The notes below the pieces were generated by a model, which saw only the letters and a list, made by a program, of their open reading frames with translations, made no database searches and had not been told where the DNA came from. From Labilithrix sp. (GTDB lineage Bacteria > Myxococcota_A > Polyangia > Polyangiales > Polyangiaceae): a DNA stretch of 44,860 nucleotides. The position numbers were made by a program, and so were the translations under genes. Location of the stretch: NCBI GenBank assembly GCA_019637195.1, contig JAHBWA010000069.1, positions 1-44,860 on the forward strand, read 5' to 3'. The first letter of the stretch is position 1. Every line of letters begins with the position of its first letter. Positions 34,584-42,536 of the stretch are shown here, piece after piece.

Positions 34584-35329
34584 GGCGCGGCCACGCGCAA
34601 CGCAGGGCGACCGGCGGGGACTGACATGGAGCGCGACCGCTCCGTGCGGTGCCGCTCGTCACGCAGGTCGGCGTCGCGTGGGCACGCAGGTCGGCGTCGC
34701 GCGGGCGCGGCCACGCAAGGTGGCGTCCAGTAGGCGCCGACTAGCAGGCGTCGTCGTGGGCCTTCTCGGGATCGAGCACGCTGACGGGACCGTCGTCGTT
34801 GTCGTCGTCGTCGTCGAGAAGGTCTTCGTCGTCGAGGTCGATGGTGAGCACGTCTTTGTCGGGACCGAGGGCAACAGCCGGAGAGGGGAGCATGACGCGT
34901 CGGGCAGCACGCGACGTGCCCGCGCCGAGCGCACGTCGTTTCGCGAGTCTGCTCGAGTCTCCTGTGACGGAAGGCGGCGTCGGCGCCACGGCTGACGCGC
35001 GAGCGACGCAGCGCGACGCACCGACGCGGCGAGGGCAGCGTCCTCATGCCGTGCGGCGTGGAGCAGCGATGCGGCACGCGCGGACGGTCGCGGTGACCGC
35101 GATCCCATGCGGGCGCAAAGTTGGCAGCGCTCGGCGCCGTGGCGCTCGGCGTCGCGCGCCACCGCGGTGCGCGACGGAGGTGCTCGACGGGTAGGAGGAA
35201 CCCGACGCCGCTGGCAGAAGCCGCCGCCGCTCTTGTCGGGCGCGATGCGGCGCGCGGCGGACGCACGCACGCGGTCGGCGTCCGGCGCGCACGCGGTCGG
35301 CGTCCGGTGCGCGTGTGGTCGGCGTGGGC
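34584..35329. other. Gene-poor, repeat-rich stretch
   Basis: About 750 bases with no secure gene. It contains a 23-bp-period repeat (cacgcaggtcggcgtcgcg at 34660-34678 and 34683-34701, plus a decayed third near 34713), a doubtful small acidic frame at 34741-34893, and a 22-bp array next to the following gene. Confidence 0.6.
34741..34893 (-). CDS. Possible small acidic protein
   Basis: 50 residues from the ATG at 34893 (82 from 34989). ALGPDKDVLTIDLDDEDLLDDDDDNDDG has protein-like codon usage, but no Shine-Dalgarno is visible and the acidic run could be a simple gtc repeat read on the other strand. Uncertain. Confidence 0.35.
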   Translation of the reverse strand: MLPSPAVALGPDKDVLTIDLDDEDLLDDDDDNDDGPVSVLDPEKAHDDAC

Positions 35330-35333
35330 TCAG
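35268..35333. repeat. 22-bp tandem repeat, three degenerate copies
   Basis: cacgcggtcggcgtccgg at 35268-35285 recurs at 35290-35307, and a degraded third copy runs into the stop codon of the gene at 35330-35569. Confidence 0.7.
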
Positions 35334-35569
35334 GACGCGACGGATCGGACGTCGTCGGTCTCCAGCTCGCTCTCGGCGCGAGCGACCGACGGCAGCGCCG
35401 ACTCGCCGGCGCGGGAGAGGACGCGGACGCGCGCTCCTCGCGCCGCGAGGCGCTCGGCGGCGGCGAGCGCGTCGTCGAGCGTGGGGTACGCCTCGGCGGA
35501 CGAGCCGATGGCACGTAGCAGCCAGATCTCACCCATCGGCATCACGTAGTAGACCGCGTCGCGCTTCAT
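35330..35569 (-). CDS. DUF2188-like small protein
   Basis: 79 residues. VYYVMPMGEIWLLRAIGSSAEAYPTLDDALAAAERLAARGARVRVLSRAG has the strand, strand, helix, strand layout of the DUF2188 group (protein of about 70 residues, function unknown). GGGAGGG lies about a dozen bases before the ATG at 35569. The tail is acidic. Family call tentative. Confidence 0.6.
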   Translation of the reverse strand: MKRDAVYYVMPMGEIWLLRAIGSSAEAYPTLDDALAAAERLAARGARVRVLSRAGESALPSVARAESELETDDVRSVAS

Positions 35570-35931
35570 TCAGGATGACCCTCCCTAACGAGCGCCGCCT
35601 CAGCAACCCACGCGCCAGTCGATCGTGCGGCCGCTCACAGCACGGAAGCGCCCCCTGTGAGCCGAGGTTCACGCGCGGTGGCGTGGCACAACGCGACCGC
35701 ACGCGCCGCCGATGGACAGAACGTCTCGCTCGGCGCCGCGCAACTCCGCGGAGGTTGTGGAAAACCTGGCCCGCGGCGCGCTCGCGGCGTCCGCGGCGCG
35801 CTCGCGGCGTCCGCGCCGCGCGGCGTCGCCGCCCAGGTCGGCCGAACAGCGCTCGCGGCAACCCGGCGCGGCTCGGGCGCGCGAGGGGGACGGCCCTCCC
35901 GGCTCGTCTGCGCCTCGCCGTCGATGTTCGT

Positions 35932-35947
35932 CTTGATCGCGATCAAG
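35932..35947. promoter_or_regulatory. Perfect 16-bp palindrome
   Basis: CTTGATCGCGATCAAG is fully self-complementary and less GC-rich than its surroundings. It sits in gene-free DNA between the DUF2188-like gene and the tRNA. Candidate binding site for a dimeric regulator or a recombination site. Confidence 0.4.
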
Positions 35948-36105
35948 GACGGGCCCCGGTCGCAGCCGTCACGCGGCGTCCGCCGCGTCGCGACCCGGCC
36001 TGCACGCGCGACAGGCCGAAAGGCGGAGAGAAAATGGCCGCGCTCGCGCCGCGACCCCGTTGACGGCGAGAGCGGCGCCCGGTATGCGTCAATCCCTGGA
36101 GCGGC

Positions 36106-36131
36106 GCGGTAGCCACATCGGTTTGCAAAAC
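36106..36131 (+). pseudogene. Decayed tRNA-Cys fragment 1
   Basis: gcggtagcca (36106-36115) is identical to 36262-36271 of the intact tRNA-Cys, and cggtttgcaaaac (36119-36131) to its anticodon arm at 36285-36297. The 13 bases of the D arm between them are reduced to 3, and the T arm is missing. Confidence 0.7.
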
Positions 36132-36139
36132 AAAAGCGT

Positions 36140-36210
36140 GAGGTGCCCAAGTAGTTGAGCTCGATCGGCTTTTAGGATGCGTGTGGTACACACGTCATAC
36201 CAAGCGCCTC
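36140..36210 (+). pseudogene. Decayed tRNA-like fragment 2
   Basis: ggtgc plus ccaagtagttgagc (36142-36160) aligns with the tRNA-Cys start after a five-base deletion, and cgtcatac at 36193-36200 matches 36298-36305. gaggtgc (36140-36146) and gcgcctc (36204-36210) can still pair as a 7-bp acceptor stem enclosing 71 bases, but no T arm or anticodon stem remains. The similarity is weaker than for fragment 1. Confidence 0.45.
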
Positions 36211-36258
36211 TCGAGGGCCCACGCTGACGACTCCAAGTGAGCGAAAAAACACCGTTTC

Positions 36259-36330
36259 GGTGCGGTAGCCAAGTGGTTAGGCAACGGTTTGCAAAACCGT
36301 CATACGTCGGTTCGAATCCGATCCGCACCT
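36259..36330 (+). tRNA. tRNA-Cys (anticodon GCA)
   Basis: The acceptor stem GGTGCGG / CCGCACC, D stem GCC/GGC, anticodon stem ACGGT / ACCGT with loop TTGCAAA (anticodon 36291-36293), and T arm GTCGG-TTCGAAT-CCGAT are all perfect. CCA is not encoded. A terminator follows within ten bases. A typical integration target for mobile elements. Confidence 0.97.
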
Positions 36331-36337
36331 CTGAGAG

Positions 36338-36367
36338 GCCCTGTTTTGCAGGGCTTTCGTCGTTTTG
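36338..36367 (+). terminator. Rho-independent terminator of tRNA-Cys
   Basis: The stem GCCCTG / CAGGGC (36338-36343 and 36349-36354) with a 5-base loop is followed by tttcgtcgtttt. Confidence 0.75.
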
Positions 36368-36605
36368 TGGCATCGGTTCGGGACCGATGAGCGGAGGGGG
36401 GCGCCGGTTCTTCGCCGAAAGGCGGGGACAGAGTCGGGCTTTGTCGTTGCTAGCCGCAGCGGGCGTGACGAAGGGCCAGTTCGTTCTCGGCCGTCATGGG
36501 TCGTCCTCGCCTTTCCGTGCTGAAGGGGAGACGCCCCGCTCCCACTCGTCCCAGTACTCGCGCGCGCACTCCTGGAGAGCGGCGTGCGCCAGCGGCGTAC
36601 CGTCG

Positions 36606-36941
36606 TCAAACCTCTTGGTAGCGGACCTTCAGGACGCCGGTGCTTCCCCAGACCACGACGGAGCCTTCTTCGTTCCTCGCCTCGAGGATGTCTGCTCCCG
36701 CCTGCACGATTTCGTCGAGCGACGATGTGGTGGCTTGATCGTACGGGGTGAACTCGAGATGCGAGCAGCCGAAGAGTTCGAGCCGGAAGGTGGTGCCGGG
36801 CACGGCGAAGCGTGTCCGCAGGTAAGAGACGTCGACGATGATTGATGCTCGCCCGTCGCTGCGTTCGATGCCGGTCACGGCGCCGTCATGGAGCAGGTTC
36901 CACGTGGACACGTTCGACGATGGGATCCGTTCGACGGCCAC
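36606..36941 (-). CDS. Conserved-looking hypothetical protein, probably frameshifted near its end
   Basis: The protein-like part begins at the GTG at 36941 (VAVERIPSSNVSTWNLLHDGAV) and ends in GVLKVRYQEV at 36606, 111 residues; an ATG at 37157 would add a less convincing N-terminus. It is beta-rich (TFRLELFGCSHLEFTPYD, GSVVVWGSTGVLKV). In another frame the coding pattern continues directly: SATKRFDDGTPLAHAALQEC then AREYWDEWERGVSP to a stop at 36495-36497, with no start codon of its own. This suggests a single frameshift around 36609-36622 in an originally longer gene of about 148 codons. No family recognised. Confidence 0.5.
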   Translation of the reverse strand: MAVERIPSSNVSTWNLLHDGAVTGIERSDGRASIIVDVSYLRTRFAVPGTTFRLELFGCSHLEFTPYDQATTSSLDEIVQAGADILEARNEEGSVVVWGSTGVLKVRYQEV

Positions 36942-37572
36942 GTCGTCGAGCAAGGACCACTGGCGAGCCTTCGGCTCATCGAGACGGGGCCCACGCACAT
37001 GCTGCTTGGCAATCTCTTCACACGCGCCGAACCTGAGGTAGTTCGCCCGTGCTCGCCAGAGGCTGCCGCGGTTGGGACCGCCGCGATCGAGATGGGCATC
37101 GACCCAGCGTGCGCGCTCTCTCGACGCGGGCACAACGTCAGGCGTGCGGACCATCATCGGGCAACTTGTTCGAGGACCCGTCGTCCTGCAGGCTTGGCAC
37201 TCGCCACGAGGGGCTGCGCGGTCGCGCGTGCGGTGGGGGCGCGCCGGAGAGCGCACACGATCTCCGCGACGATCGCTTCCTCCAGCTCTGGAGACCCTTC
37301 GGCGTCGGGGATCTCTGCCCAGCCCGCGACCTCTTCGCACAGTCGCGAGGCCAACGCGGTCGCAGCTCGACGGTTCGCCGTCGGCCGAGTCGTGGCGACG
37401 GTCAGCGTCGCGTCTGGTTGCCAACATATAGTAAATGCTTGGCAAAACGCGCTGGGCGCGTGCCTCGCCGTCCGTGCCTCGCCGCCCGGGGCGGCGCTCG
37501 GGGCCGGGCCGGGCGCCGGCTAAAGGCCGAGGTCTGCTAGGCTTCTTTTCGCGCGGCCTGTAAACTGCTGGC
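36942..37572. other. Region of about 630 bases without a secure gene
   Basis: The only candidate is a reverse frame at 37154-37354 starting with TTG. It contains RLCEEVAGWAEIPDAEG and a helical EEAIVAEIVCALRR segment, but lacks a Shine-Dalgarno and an upstream in-frame ATG. Next to 37573 lies an AT-rich patch with an inverted repeat. Confidence 0.5.
37418..37445. promoter_or_regulatory. Inverted repeat with AT-rich centre
   Basis: TTGCCAA (37418-37424) and TTGGCAA (37439-37445) flank a 14-base centre rich in A and T (catatagtaaatgc). Located about 130 bases before the gene at 37573, it may be its promoter or operator. Confidence 0.4.
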
Positions 37573-39651
37573 GTGGCAGTTACGTCGGACGACGACGTCC
37601 CCACGCGGGCGACGGCGACGGATGATGACGAGGGGCCCGACGGCGACACGACCGCCGCCGCGACGGCTCCCGCTACCCGTCCGCCTGCGCTCACTGCGCT
37701 CACGTCGTCCGAGGCCGACGAAGAGGATCGGACCGTCCAGCAGCCGGTCGAGCCGGCGGTGCGGGGCGCGGCGGCGTCGAGCGCGCCGCGCGAGCCCCGC
37801 GCACCGTCGTCGTCGGGCGCGCCGCGCGCGCCGTCGCCGCCGCGGCCGGCTCCTGCGCAACCGCCCCGGATGACGTCGAAGAGGCCGACCGCGGTGGGCC
37901 TCGGCTCTCCGCTCCCCATCAACCGGCCCGCCGCCGGGCACGATCCGTCCCGGCCACCGGCGGCCGCGTCGCCTCGGGCGCCGGCGTCGGCGTCGTCCCG
38001 GCCACCGACGACGCCCAAGCCGCCGCCCGTGACGTCCAAGCCGCCGCCCATCACCTCCAAGCCGGCGCCCGCGACGTCCAAGCCGCCGCCCGTGCCGGCG
38101 AAGCCCGCGCCTGTGACGTCCAAGCCACCGCCGGTGCCAGCGTCTCGCGCGGAGGCGGCAGACGTGCCGACGGAGGCCGACGCGGAGGACGGGAGCATCA
38201 CCGCGACCGCGCCGCGCGTCAGCCTGGCGGGGGGACCGTTGCCCCTCACAGTGCCGGGCGCCGTGCAGATTCGCGAGGTGGCGATCGAGGAGGACGAGGG
38301 CGACGAGACCGAGGTCCGCACGCTCGTGACGCTGCCGTTGCCGGCGGACGTCGCGGGCGCGCCGACGCCGGCCGCGGGCGTGCCGCCCGCCCCGTCGCTC
38401 GTCCACGAGGCCGACGAGCCCGACGACAGCGTGACCGCGCTGACGCCGTCCGTCGTGAGCGCGCGGCTCCCGGAGGAGGACGAGCCGAGGACGTCTCCCC
38501 CGGGGCGCCTGCCGCCCCCGACGCCTGCCGCGGGCAGGCGGCCCGGCGAGGACCCGCCCGCGGCGGCCAGGAGCGCCGCCGAGGACGACGAAGAAGACGC
38601 GTACGACGCGGAGGAGAGCGTGACGACGCGCGGACCCGTCGTCGCCGACTACGAGGACGACAGCGTGACCGCGCAGGCGCCGGTCACGCTGCTGACGTCG
38701 CCGACGCCGCTGGCGCTCGCGCTCCCGCCGTCGCTGCTCGACGGCGGCGGCAAGGCCGCGACGACGCGCGACGGCGGCGCGGGGAAGGCCGCGTCGCTGC
38801 TCGCTGGCGGCGCGGGGAAGCCTCCTTCGCCGCGCGACCGAGCTCCGGCGGCGCGCGCGCCGCTGTCGTCCGAGACCGACGAGGGCGAGAGCATCACCGC
38901 GCAGGCGCCCGGGCACCTCACGAACATGCTGCGCGTGATCGCGTCTCCCGACGACGCGATCGAGGGCGACGAGTCGGCCGACAACAAGACGGCGGTGATG
39001 CTCAACGCGCCGGTCAAGCCGCTGCACGCGACCTCGGCCTCGCTGCGCGCGGCGCGCCCGGTCGCGTCCGGCGCGGGCCAGTCCGGGAGCGCGCGCGCGG
39101 CGGCGATCGCCGATCTCCGCGAGCCGTCGTCGGACAGCGGGCTCCGCGTCGCGCGCGCGGAGGCTCCGAGCGGCGATCACGTGAGCTTCGGCGCGATGCC
39201 TGCCGGCGCGATGCAGCATCACGAGCGCGCCTCGGGCCCGCACCCGGCGTTCGGCGATCTCCGCACGAACCGTGATCGCTCCCCCGGTGCGTTCGCGAAC
39301 ACCGAGCAGGCGTTCCACGCATCGCACGGCCCGCTCCCGCACCCCGGCGCGCATCCGCACGCCATGCGCGACGTCGACTTCGACGGGGCGGGGAAGATGC
39401 CGCGCTACGGGCTGCTCGTCGGTCTCGTCGCGATCCTGTCGTTCGCGATCCCGCTCGTGCTGTTCCTCTGGCTGCACCAGGACGCCGACGACGCGCAGCC
39501 ACGCTCGGCTACCGAGGTCTCGTCCGATCTCGTCGAGCGCAAGGACGAGTCGCGCGCGAAGGCGCCGAAGGGCGCGCCGCCGGCCGCGTCGTCGTCCGCG
39601 CCGCCGCCATCGAACGGGGGCCGCGGTCACTCGGGGCCGCGCCGCCGCTGA
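37573..39651 (+). CDS. Disordered single-pass membrane protein with repeated S(I/V)TA motifs
   Basis: 692 residues from a GTG. Nearly the whole N-terminal 600 residues are Pro/Ala/Thr/Asp-rich and disordered, including KPPPVTSKPPPITSKPAP-type repeats. A motif of acidic residues followed by S-(I/V)-T-(A/T)-x-x-P recurs five times: DGSITATAP, DDSVTALTP, EESVTTRGP, DDSVTAQAP, GESITAQAP. One transmembrane helix (LLVGLVAILSFAIPLVLFLWL, near 615-635) precedes a short Lys/Pro/Ser tail. The motif looks like a multisite Thr phosphorylation target for Hanks-type kinases; this is inference. No enzymatic domain. Confidence 0.8.
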   Translation: MAVTSDDDVPTRATATDDDEGPDGDTTAAATAPATRPPALTALTSSEADEEDRTVQQPVEPAVRGAAASSAPREPRAPSSSGAPRAPSPPRPAPAQPPRMTSKRPTAVGLGSPLPINRPAAGHDPSRPPAAASPRAPASASSRPPTTPKPPPVTSKPPPITSKPAPATSKPPPVPAKPAPVTSKPPPVPASRAEAADVPTEADAEDGSITATAPRVSLAGGPLPLTVPGAVQIREVAIEEDEGDETEVRTLVTLPLPADVAGAPTPAAGVPPAPSLVHEADEPDDSVTALTPSVVSARLPEEDEPRTSPPGRLPPPTPAAGRRPGEDPPAAARSAAEDDEEDAYDAEESVTTRGPVVADYEDDSVTAQAPVTLLTSPTPLALALPPSLLDGGGKAATTRDGGAGKAASLLAGGAGKPPSPRDRAPAARAPLSSETDEGESITAQAPGHLTNMLRVIASPDDAIEGDESADNKTAVMLNAPVKPLHATSASLRAARPVASGAGQSGSARAAAIADLREPSSDSGLRVARAEAPSGDHVSFGAMPAGAMQHHERASGPHPAFGDLRTNRDRSPGAFANTEQAFHASHGPLPHPGAHPHAMRDVDFDGAGKMPRYGLLVGLVAILSFAIPLVLFLWLHQDADDAQPRSATEVSSDLVERKDESRAKAPKGAPPAASSSAPPPSNGGRGHSGPRRR

Positions 39652-39828
39652 GGCGCGCGTCGCTCGCGCCGCCTGCGTTCGTGATATCCGGCGCGCTCGC
39701 GCCGGAGCCCGCGCGCCGGGCTCACCGCGCCGACGCGACGGGCGCCCGGTGCGGACGATCCGACGGCCCTGCTTCACGTCGCGAGCGCCTGGCTCGCGGT
39801 CACGCGTAGGCGGCTCGCTCCTGGCTCG

Positions 39829-41115
39829 CTAGCGCTTGGGCCGGAGGACCTCGACGCCGTTCATGTACGGCACGAGGGCCTTCGGCAGCACGACCGAGCC
39901 GTCCTCTTGCTGGTGGTTCTCCAGCAGCGGGATCAAGATGCGCGGGCTCGCGATGGCCGTGTTGTTGAGCGTGTACGGGAAGGACAGCGAGCCGTCGGGC
40001 ATGCGGACGCGGATGTTCGAGCGGCGGGCCTGGAAGTCGCCGAGCGTCGAGCACGAGTGCGTCTCGCTGTAGGCGCCCTTGCCGTCGTCGCGGCCGGGCA
40101 TCCACGACTCGACCTCGTGCTTGCGCGTCTGGCCGAGCCCGATCTCACCCGTGCACGCGATCGCGACGCGGTAAGGGATCTCGAGCTTCTCGAGGATCGC
40201 CTCGGCGTTGCCGAGGAGCTGGTAGTGCTCCTTCTCGGCGACGGCCTCGTCCGGGACGCAGAAGACGACCTGCTCGATCTTCGTGAACTGGTGGACGCGG
40301 TAGAGGCCCTTCGTGTCCTTGCCGTGCGCGCCCGCCTCGCGGCGGAAGCAGTTCGACATCCCCGCGTAGCGCAGCGGGAGCTCGGCGGCGTCGAGCGTGT
40401 CGTCGCAGTGGAGCGAGACGAGCGGCACCTCGCTCGTGCCGACGAGGTAGAGGCCGTCGGCGCCGATCGCGTAGGCCTCCTCGACGCCGAGCGGGAAGAA
40501 GCCGGTCCCCTGCATCGCCCGCTCCTTCACCATCACCGGCGGGATCACGGGCACGAGGCCGCGCGCCACGAGCGTGTCGAGCGCGAGGCGCGTCACGGCG
40601 ACCTCGAGCAGCGCGCCCATGCCCTTCAGCGCGTACGATCGGGCGCCGGCGAACTTGCGCGGGCCCTCCCAGTCGACCATCTGGTGCAGCGTCATCAGCT
40701 GGACGTGGTCGCGGGCGGGGAAGTCGAACTTCTTCGGCGTGCCGACCTTGCGGATCTCGACGTTGTCCTCCTCGCCCTTGCCGATCGGCACCTCGGGGCG
40801 GGGGACGCTCGGGACGCGCAGCATCAGATCGTCGAAGGTCTTCTGCGCCAGCGTCAGCGCGGGCTCGAGCGCCTCGAGCTCGGTCTTCACGCTCTTGCCC
40901 TCTTCGATCAGCTTGGGGCGGTCGTCCTTCGACGCCTTGGGGATCAGCTGGGCGATCTCGTTCTTGCGCGCGCGCTTCAGCTCGATCTTCGCGATCGTCT
41001 CGCGGCGCTCCTTGTCGGCGGCGAGGAGCGCGTCGAGATCGAGCTCGACGCGCTTGTTGGTGATCGCGGCGCGAACGACGTCGGCGTTCTGACGGATGAA
41101 GGCGATGTCCAGCAT
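39829..41115 (-). CDS. serS: Seryl-tRNA synthetase
   Basis: 428 residues from the ATG at 41115; the longer open frame upstream is non-coding. The N-terminal coiled coil (MLDIAFIRQNADVVRAAI to about 110) binds the tRNA-Ser long arm. Class II motifs follow: motif 2 around GMSNCFRREAGAHGKDTKGLYRVHQFTKIEQ and motif 3 around TLNNTAIASPRILIPLLENHQ. LVGTSEVPLVSLH lies near the active site. Single gene, no neighbours in operon. Confidence 0.97.
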   Translation of the reverse strand: MLDIAFIRQNADVVRAAITNKRVELDLDALLAADKERRETIAKIELKRARKNEIAQLIPKASKDDRPKLIEEGKSVKTELEALEPALTLAQKTFDDLMLRVPSVPRPEVPIGKGEEDNVEIRKVGTPKKFDFPARDHVQLMTLHQMVDWEGPRKFAGARSYALKGMGALLEVAVTRLALDTLVARGLVPVIPPVMVKERAMQGTGFFPLGVEEAYAIGADGLYLVGTSEVPLVSLHCDDTLDAAELPLRYAGMSNCFRREAGAHGKDTKGLYRVHQFTKIEQVVFCVPDEAVAEKEHYQLLGNAEAILEKLEIPYRVAIACTGEIGLGQTRKHEVESWMPGRDDGKGAYSETHSCSTLGDFQARRSNIRVRMPDGSLSFPYTLNNTAIASPRILIPLLENHQQEDGSVVLPKALVPYMNGVEVLRPKR

Positions 41116-41160
41116 GGGCGGCGGACAAACTACTCCGATCGCCAGAGCGGCCGAAGTCAC

Positions 41161-41198
41161 AAAACGCCGACGGCGCGCAGCCGGAGCCGCGCGCCGTC
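41161..41198 (-). terminator. Rho-independent terminator of the lipoprotein gene upstream of serS
   Basis: A 10-bp GC-rich stem (GACGGCGCGC at 41169-41178 with GCGCGCCGTC at 41189-41198) is followed on the reverse strand by ggcgtttt. It separates the lipoprotein gene from serS. Confidence 0.65.
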
Positions 41199-41222
41199 GT
41201 TCGAGGCGATCTGGTGCGGCGC

Positions 41223-41951
41223 CTACTTCACGTAGAGCTGCGCCGCTGCGACGCCCGCGCCCTTGGCCGCGCGGACGATGAACTTCGCGTTCGTCGGGAA
41301 CGGGCTGAGGGGCTTCAGGCAGTTGCCCTTGCCGCCGATCGACGCCTGGGAGCCGGTCTGGCTGTCCTTGCCGATGCTCGGCGCGATCCCGGGCAGCGGG
41401 GTCACGTACTGCATCTCGATGTCGATGTTCTGGATGCCGGCGCCGACCGCGACGACCGTGTAGCACTTGCCAGGCTGGAACGTGAACGCGCTCTCGAGCG
41501 TCTGTCCTTCCTGGAAGTTGCCGGCGACCGTGGGGCCTTCCTTCGCCATGCCGGGGGCCTCGGTGTTCGCGAAGACCGTCAGCGGCGCGACCGCCAGCTG
41601 AGCGAGGTTCGGGTCGAGCGCCTGGGCCGTGCCGCCGCCGCTCGCGGCGGGCTGCTGGCCGGGCAGGCCCGGGATCTGGAGGCCGCCGTTCGGCTGCGCG
41701 TTCGGATCCTGACCCGGCTGCGGGCCGGGCTGCTGCGGGTAGCCGGGTTGCTGCTGGTAGCCAGGCTGCTGCTGCGGGTAACCAGGCTGCTGCTGGTAGC
41801 CGGGCTGCTGCTGGTAGCCGGGCTGCTGCGGGTACTGGCCGTTGTAGGCCTGCGGCTGCTGCGCGGGCGGCGGATCGCTGCTGCCGCATCCAGCGATGAA
41901 GGTCATGACGGAGGAAACGGCAAGCACGGACAGAAGGCCGACACGATTCAC
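41223..41951 (-). CDS. Lipoprotein with Gln/Pro/Gly/Tyr repeats and a C-terminal beta domain
   Basis: 242 residues from the GTG at 41951, which has AGGAGC upstream; the 16 codons before it are not a signal. VGLLSVLAVSSVMTFIAGC is a lipoprotein signal (Cys22). Residues 35-80 repeat YQQQPGY/YPQQPG about seven times, a low-complexity linker. Residues 105-242 appear folded (VAPLTVFANTEAPGM, FTFQPGKCYTVVAVGAGIQNIDIEMQYVTP, FPTNAKFIVRAAKGAGVAAAQLYVK). Similar to myxobacterial lipoproteins of unknown role. Confidence 0.82.
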   Translation of the reverse strand: MNRVGLLSVLAVSSVMTFIAGCGSSDPPPAQQPQAYNGQYPQQPGYQQQPGYQQQPGYPQQQPGYQQQPGYPQQPGPQPGQDPNAQPNGGLQIPGLPGQQPAASGGGTAQALDPNLAQLAVAPLTVFANTEAPGMAKEGPTVAGNFQEGQTLESAFTFQPGKCYTVVAVGAGIQNIDIEMQYVTPLPGIAPSIGKDSQTGSQASIGGKGNCLKPLSPFPTNAKFIVRAAKGAGVAAAQLYVK

Positions 41952-42536
41952 GGCAGGGCTCCTTGGTTTCGGTCCCAAATCTCGAGGAAGCGGGAGCATA
42001 CCACGTAACGCCGGGAGGGGAGGGGGACCTTACACCTGCTGAGGAAGCGGGAACGGCGACGTGCTGTTCCCGTGGGGCGCTCTACTGCGTCCTGGACCAC
42101 GACCGTGAGCCTGGGGACTGCCACGACGAGGACGGTGTGCCGGCGGGGACCGAGAGCGCGGCGACCAACCAAGATCGGCGTCGTGAGCGCAACGGTCGGT
42201 TCGTCGCGGAGTGCTCGTATTGCCGATGTCCTGCGGGCTGCGCGTGCAGCCCCGAGGAGCCCTGCCCGTGCGGCACGAGCAGGACGACGGAGGGGCGACG
42301 CGACGAGAGCGCGCCGAGCGTCGACGTCTACGTGCGGCCGCGAAGTGAAGCGTCGAGAGAGGCGGACGACGAGCACGATCCAGGTGGTCGGAGTCACAAC
42401 GGGGACGGGATGTACAAGGCGGAATATGGGCTCCGTCCGGCCGGGGTAATAAGTCCTGAACGGCAACTCACTCGGTCCGGCCCATGCGACTCCTCGTCGT
42501 CCGTCTCTTTCGGCGTTTCAAGGTTGGAGGATGAGC
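41952..42536. other. Possible element boundary: 585 bases without a secure gene
   Basis: gaggaagcggga recurs at 41984-41995 and 42041-42052. A forward frame with a Cys-rich run (ECSYCRCPAGCACSPEEPC, about 42212-42268) is open, but it has no convincing start and runs on out of frame with the genes that follow. Closely spaced stops (taataag, 42447-42453) precede the small-gene operon. The switch in gene style lies here. Confidence 0.5.

Larger units (their letters stand above)
35570..36258. other. 689-base region without a gene, left of tRNA-Cys
   Basis: No coding region is supported. It contains a tandem 20-bp duplication (35773-35792 and 35793-35812), a perfect 16-bp palindrome at 35932-35947, and two tRNA-Cys-like fragments near the right end. 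The open frames are Arg/Ala-rich artefacts. Confidence 0.6.

Noticed and set aside
35712..35936. Forward open frame of 74 codons left of the tRNA
   Set aside because: It crosses a tandem 20-bp duplication and reads as Arg/Ser/Ala repeats; no sign of translation.
36140..36210. A second functional tRNA, because a 7-bp acceptor stem encloses 71 bases
   Set aside because: No T loop, no paired anticodon arm and no recognisable anticodon; treated as a decayed fragment.
37154..37354. Reverse frame of 66 codons with a helical pattern
   Set aside because: Starts at TTG with no ribosome-binding site; plausible as a remnant but not supported enough to annotate.
42072..42449. Forward open frame of 125 codons
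   Set aside because: Composition is Arg/Thr/Ser-rich without secondary-structure pattern, no Shine-Dalgarno, and the other frames are also open.
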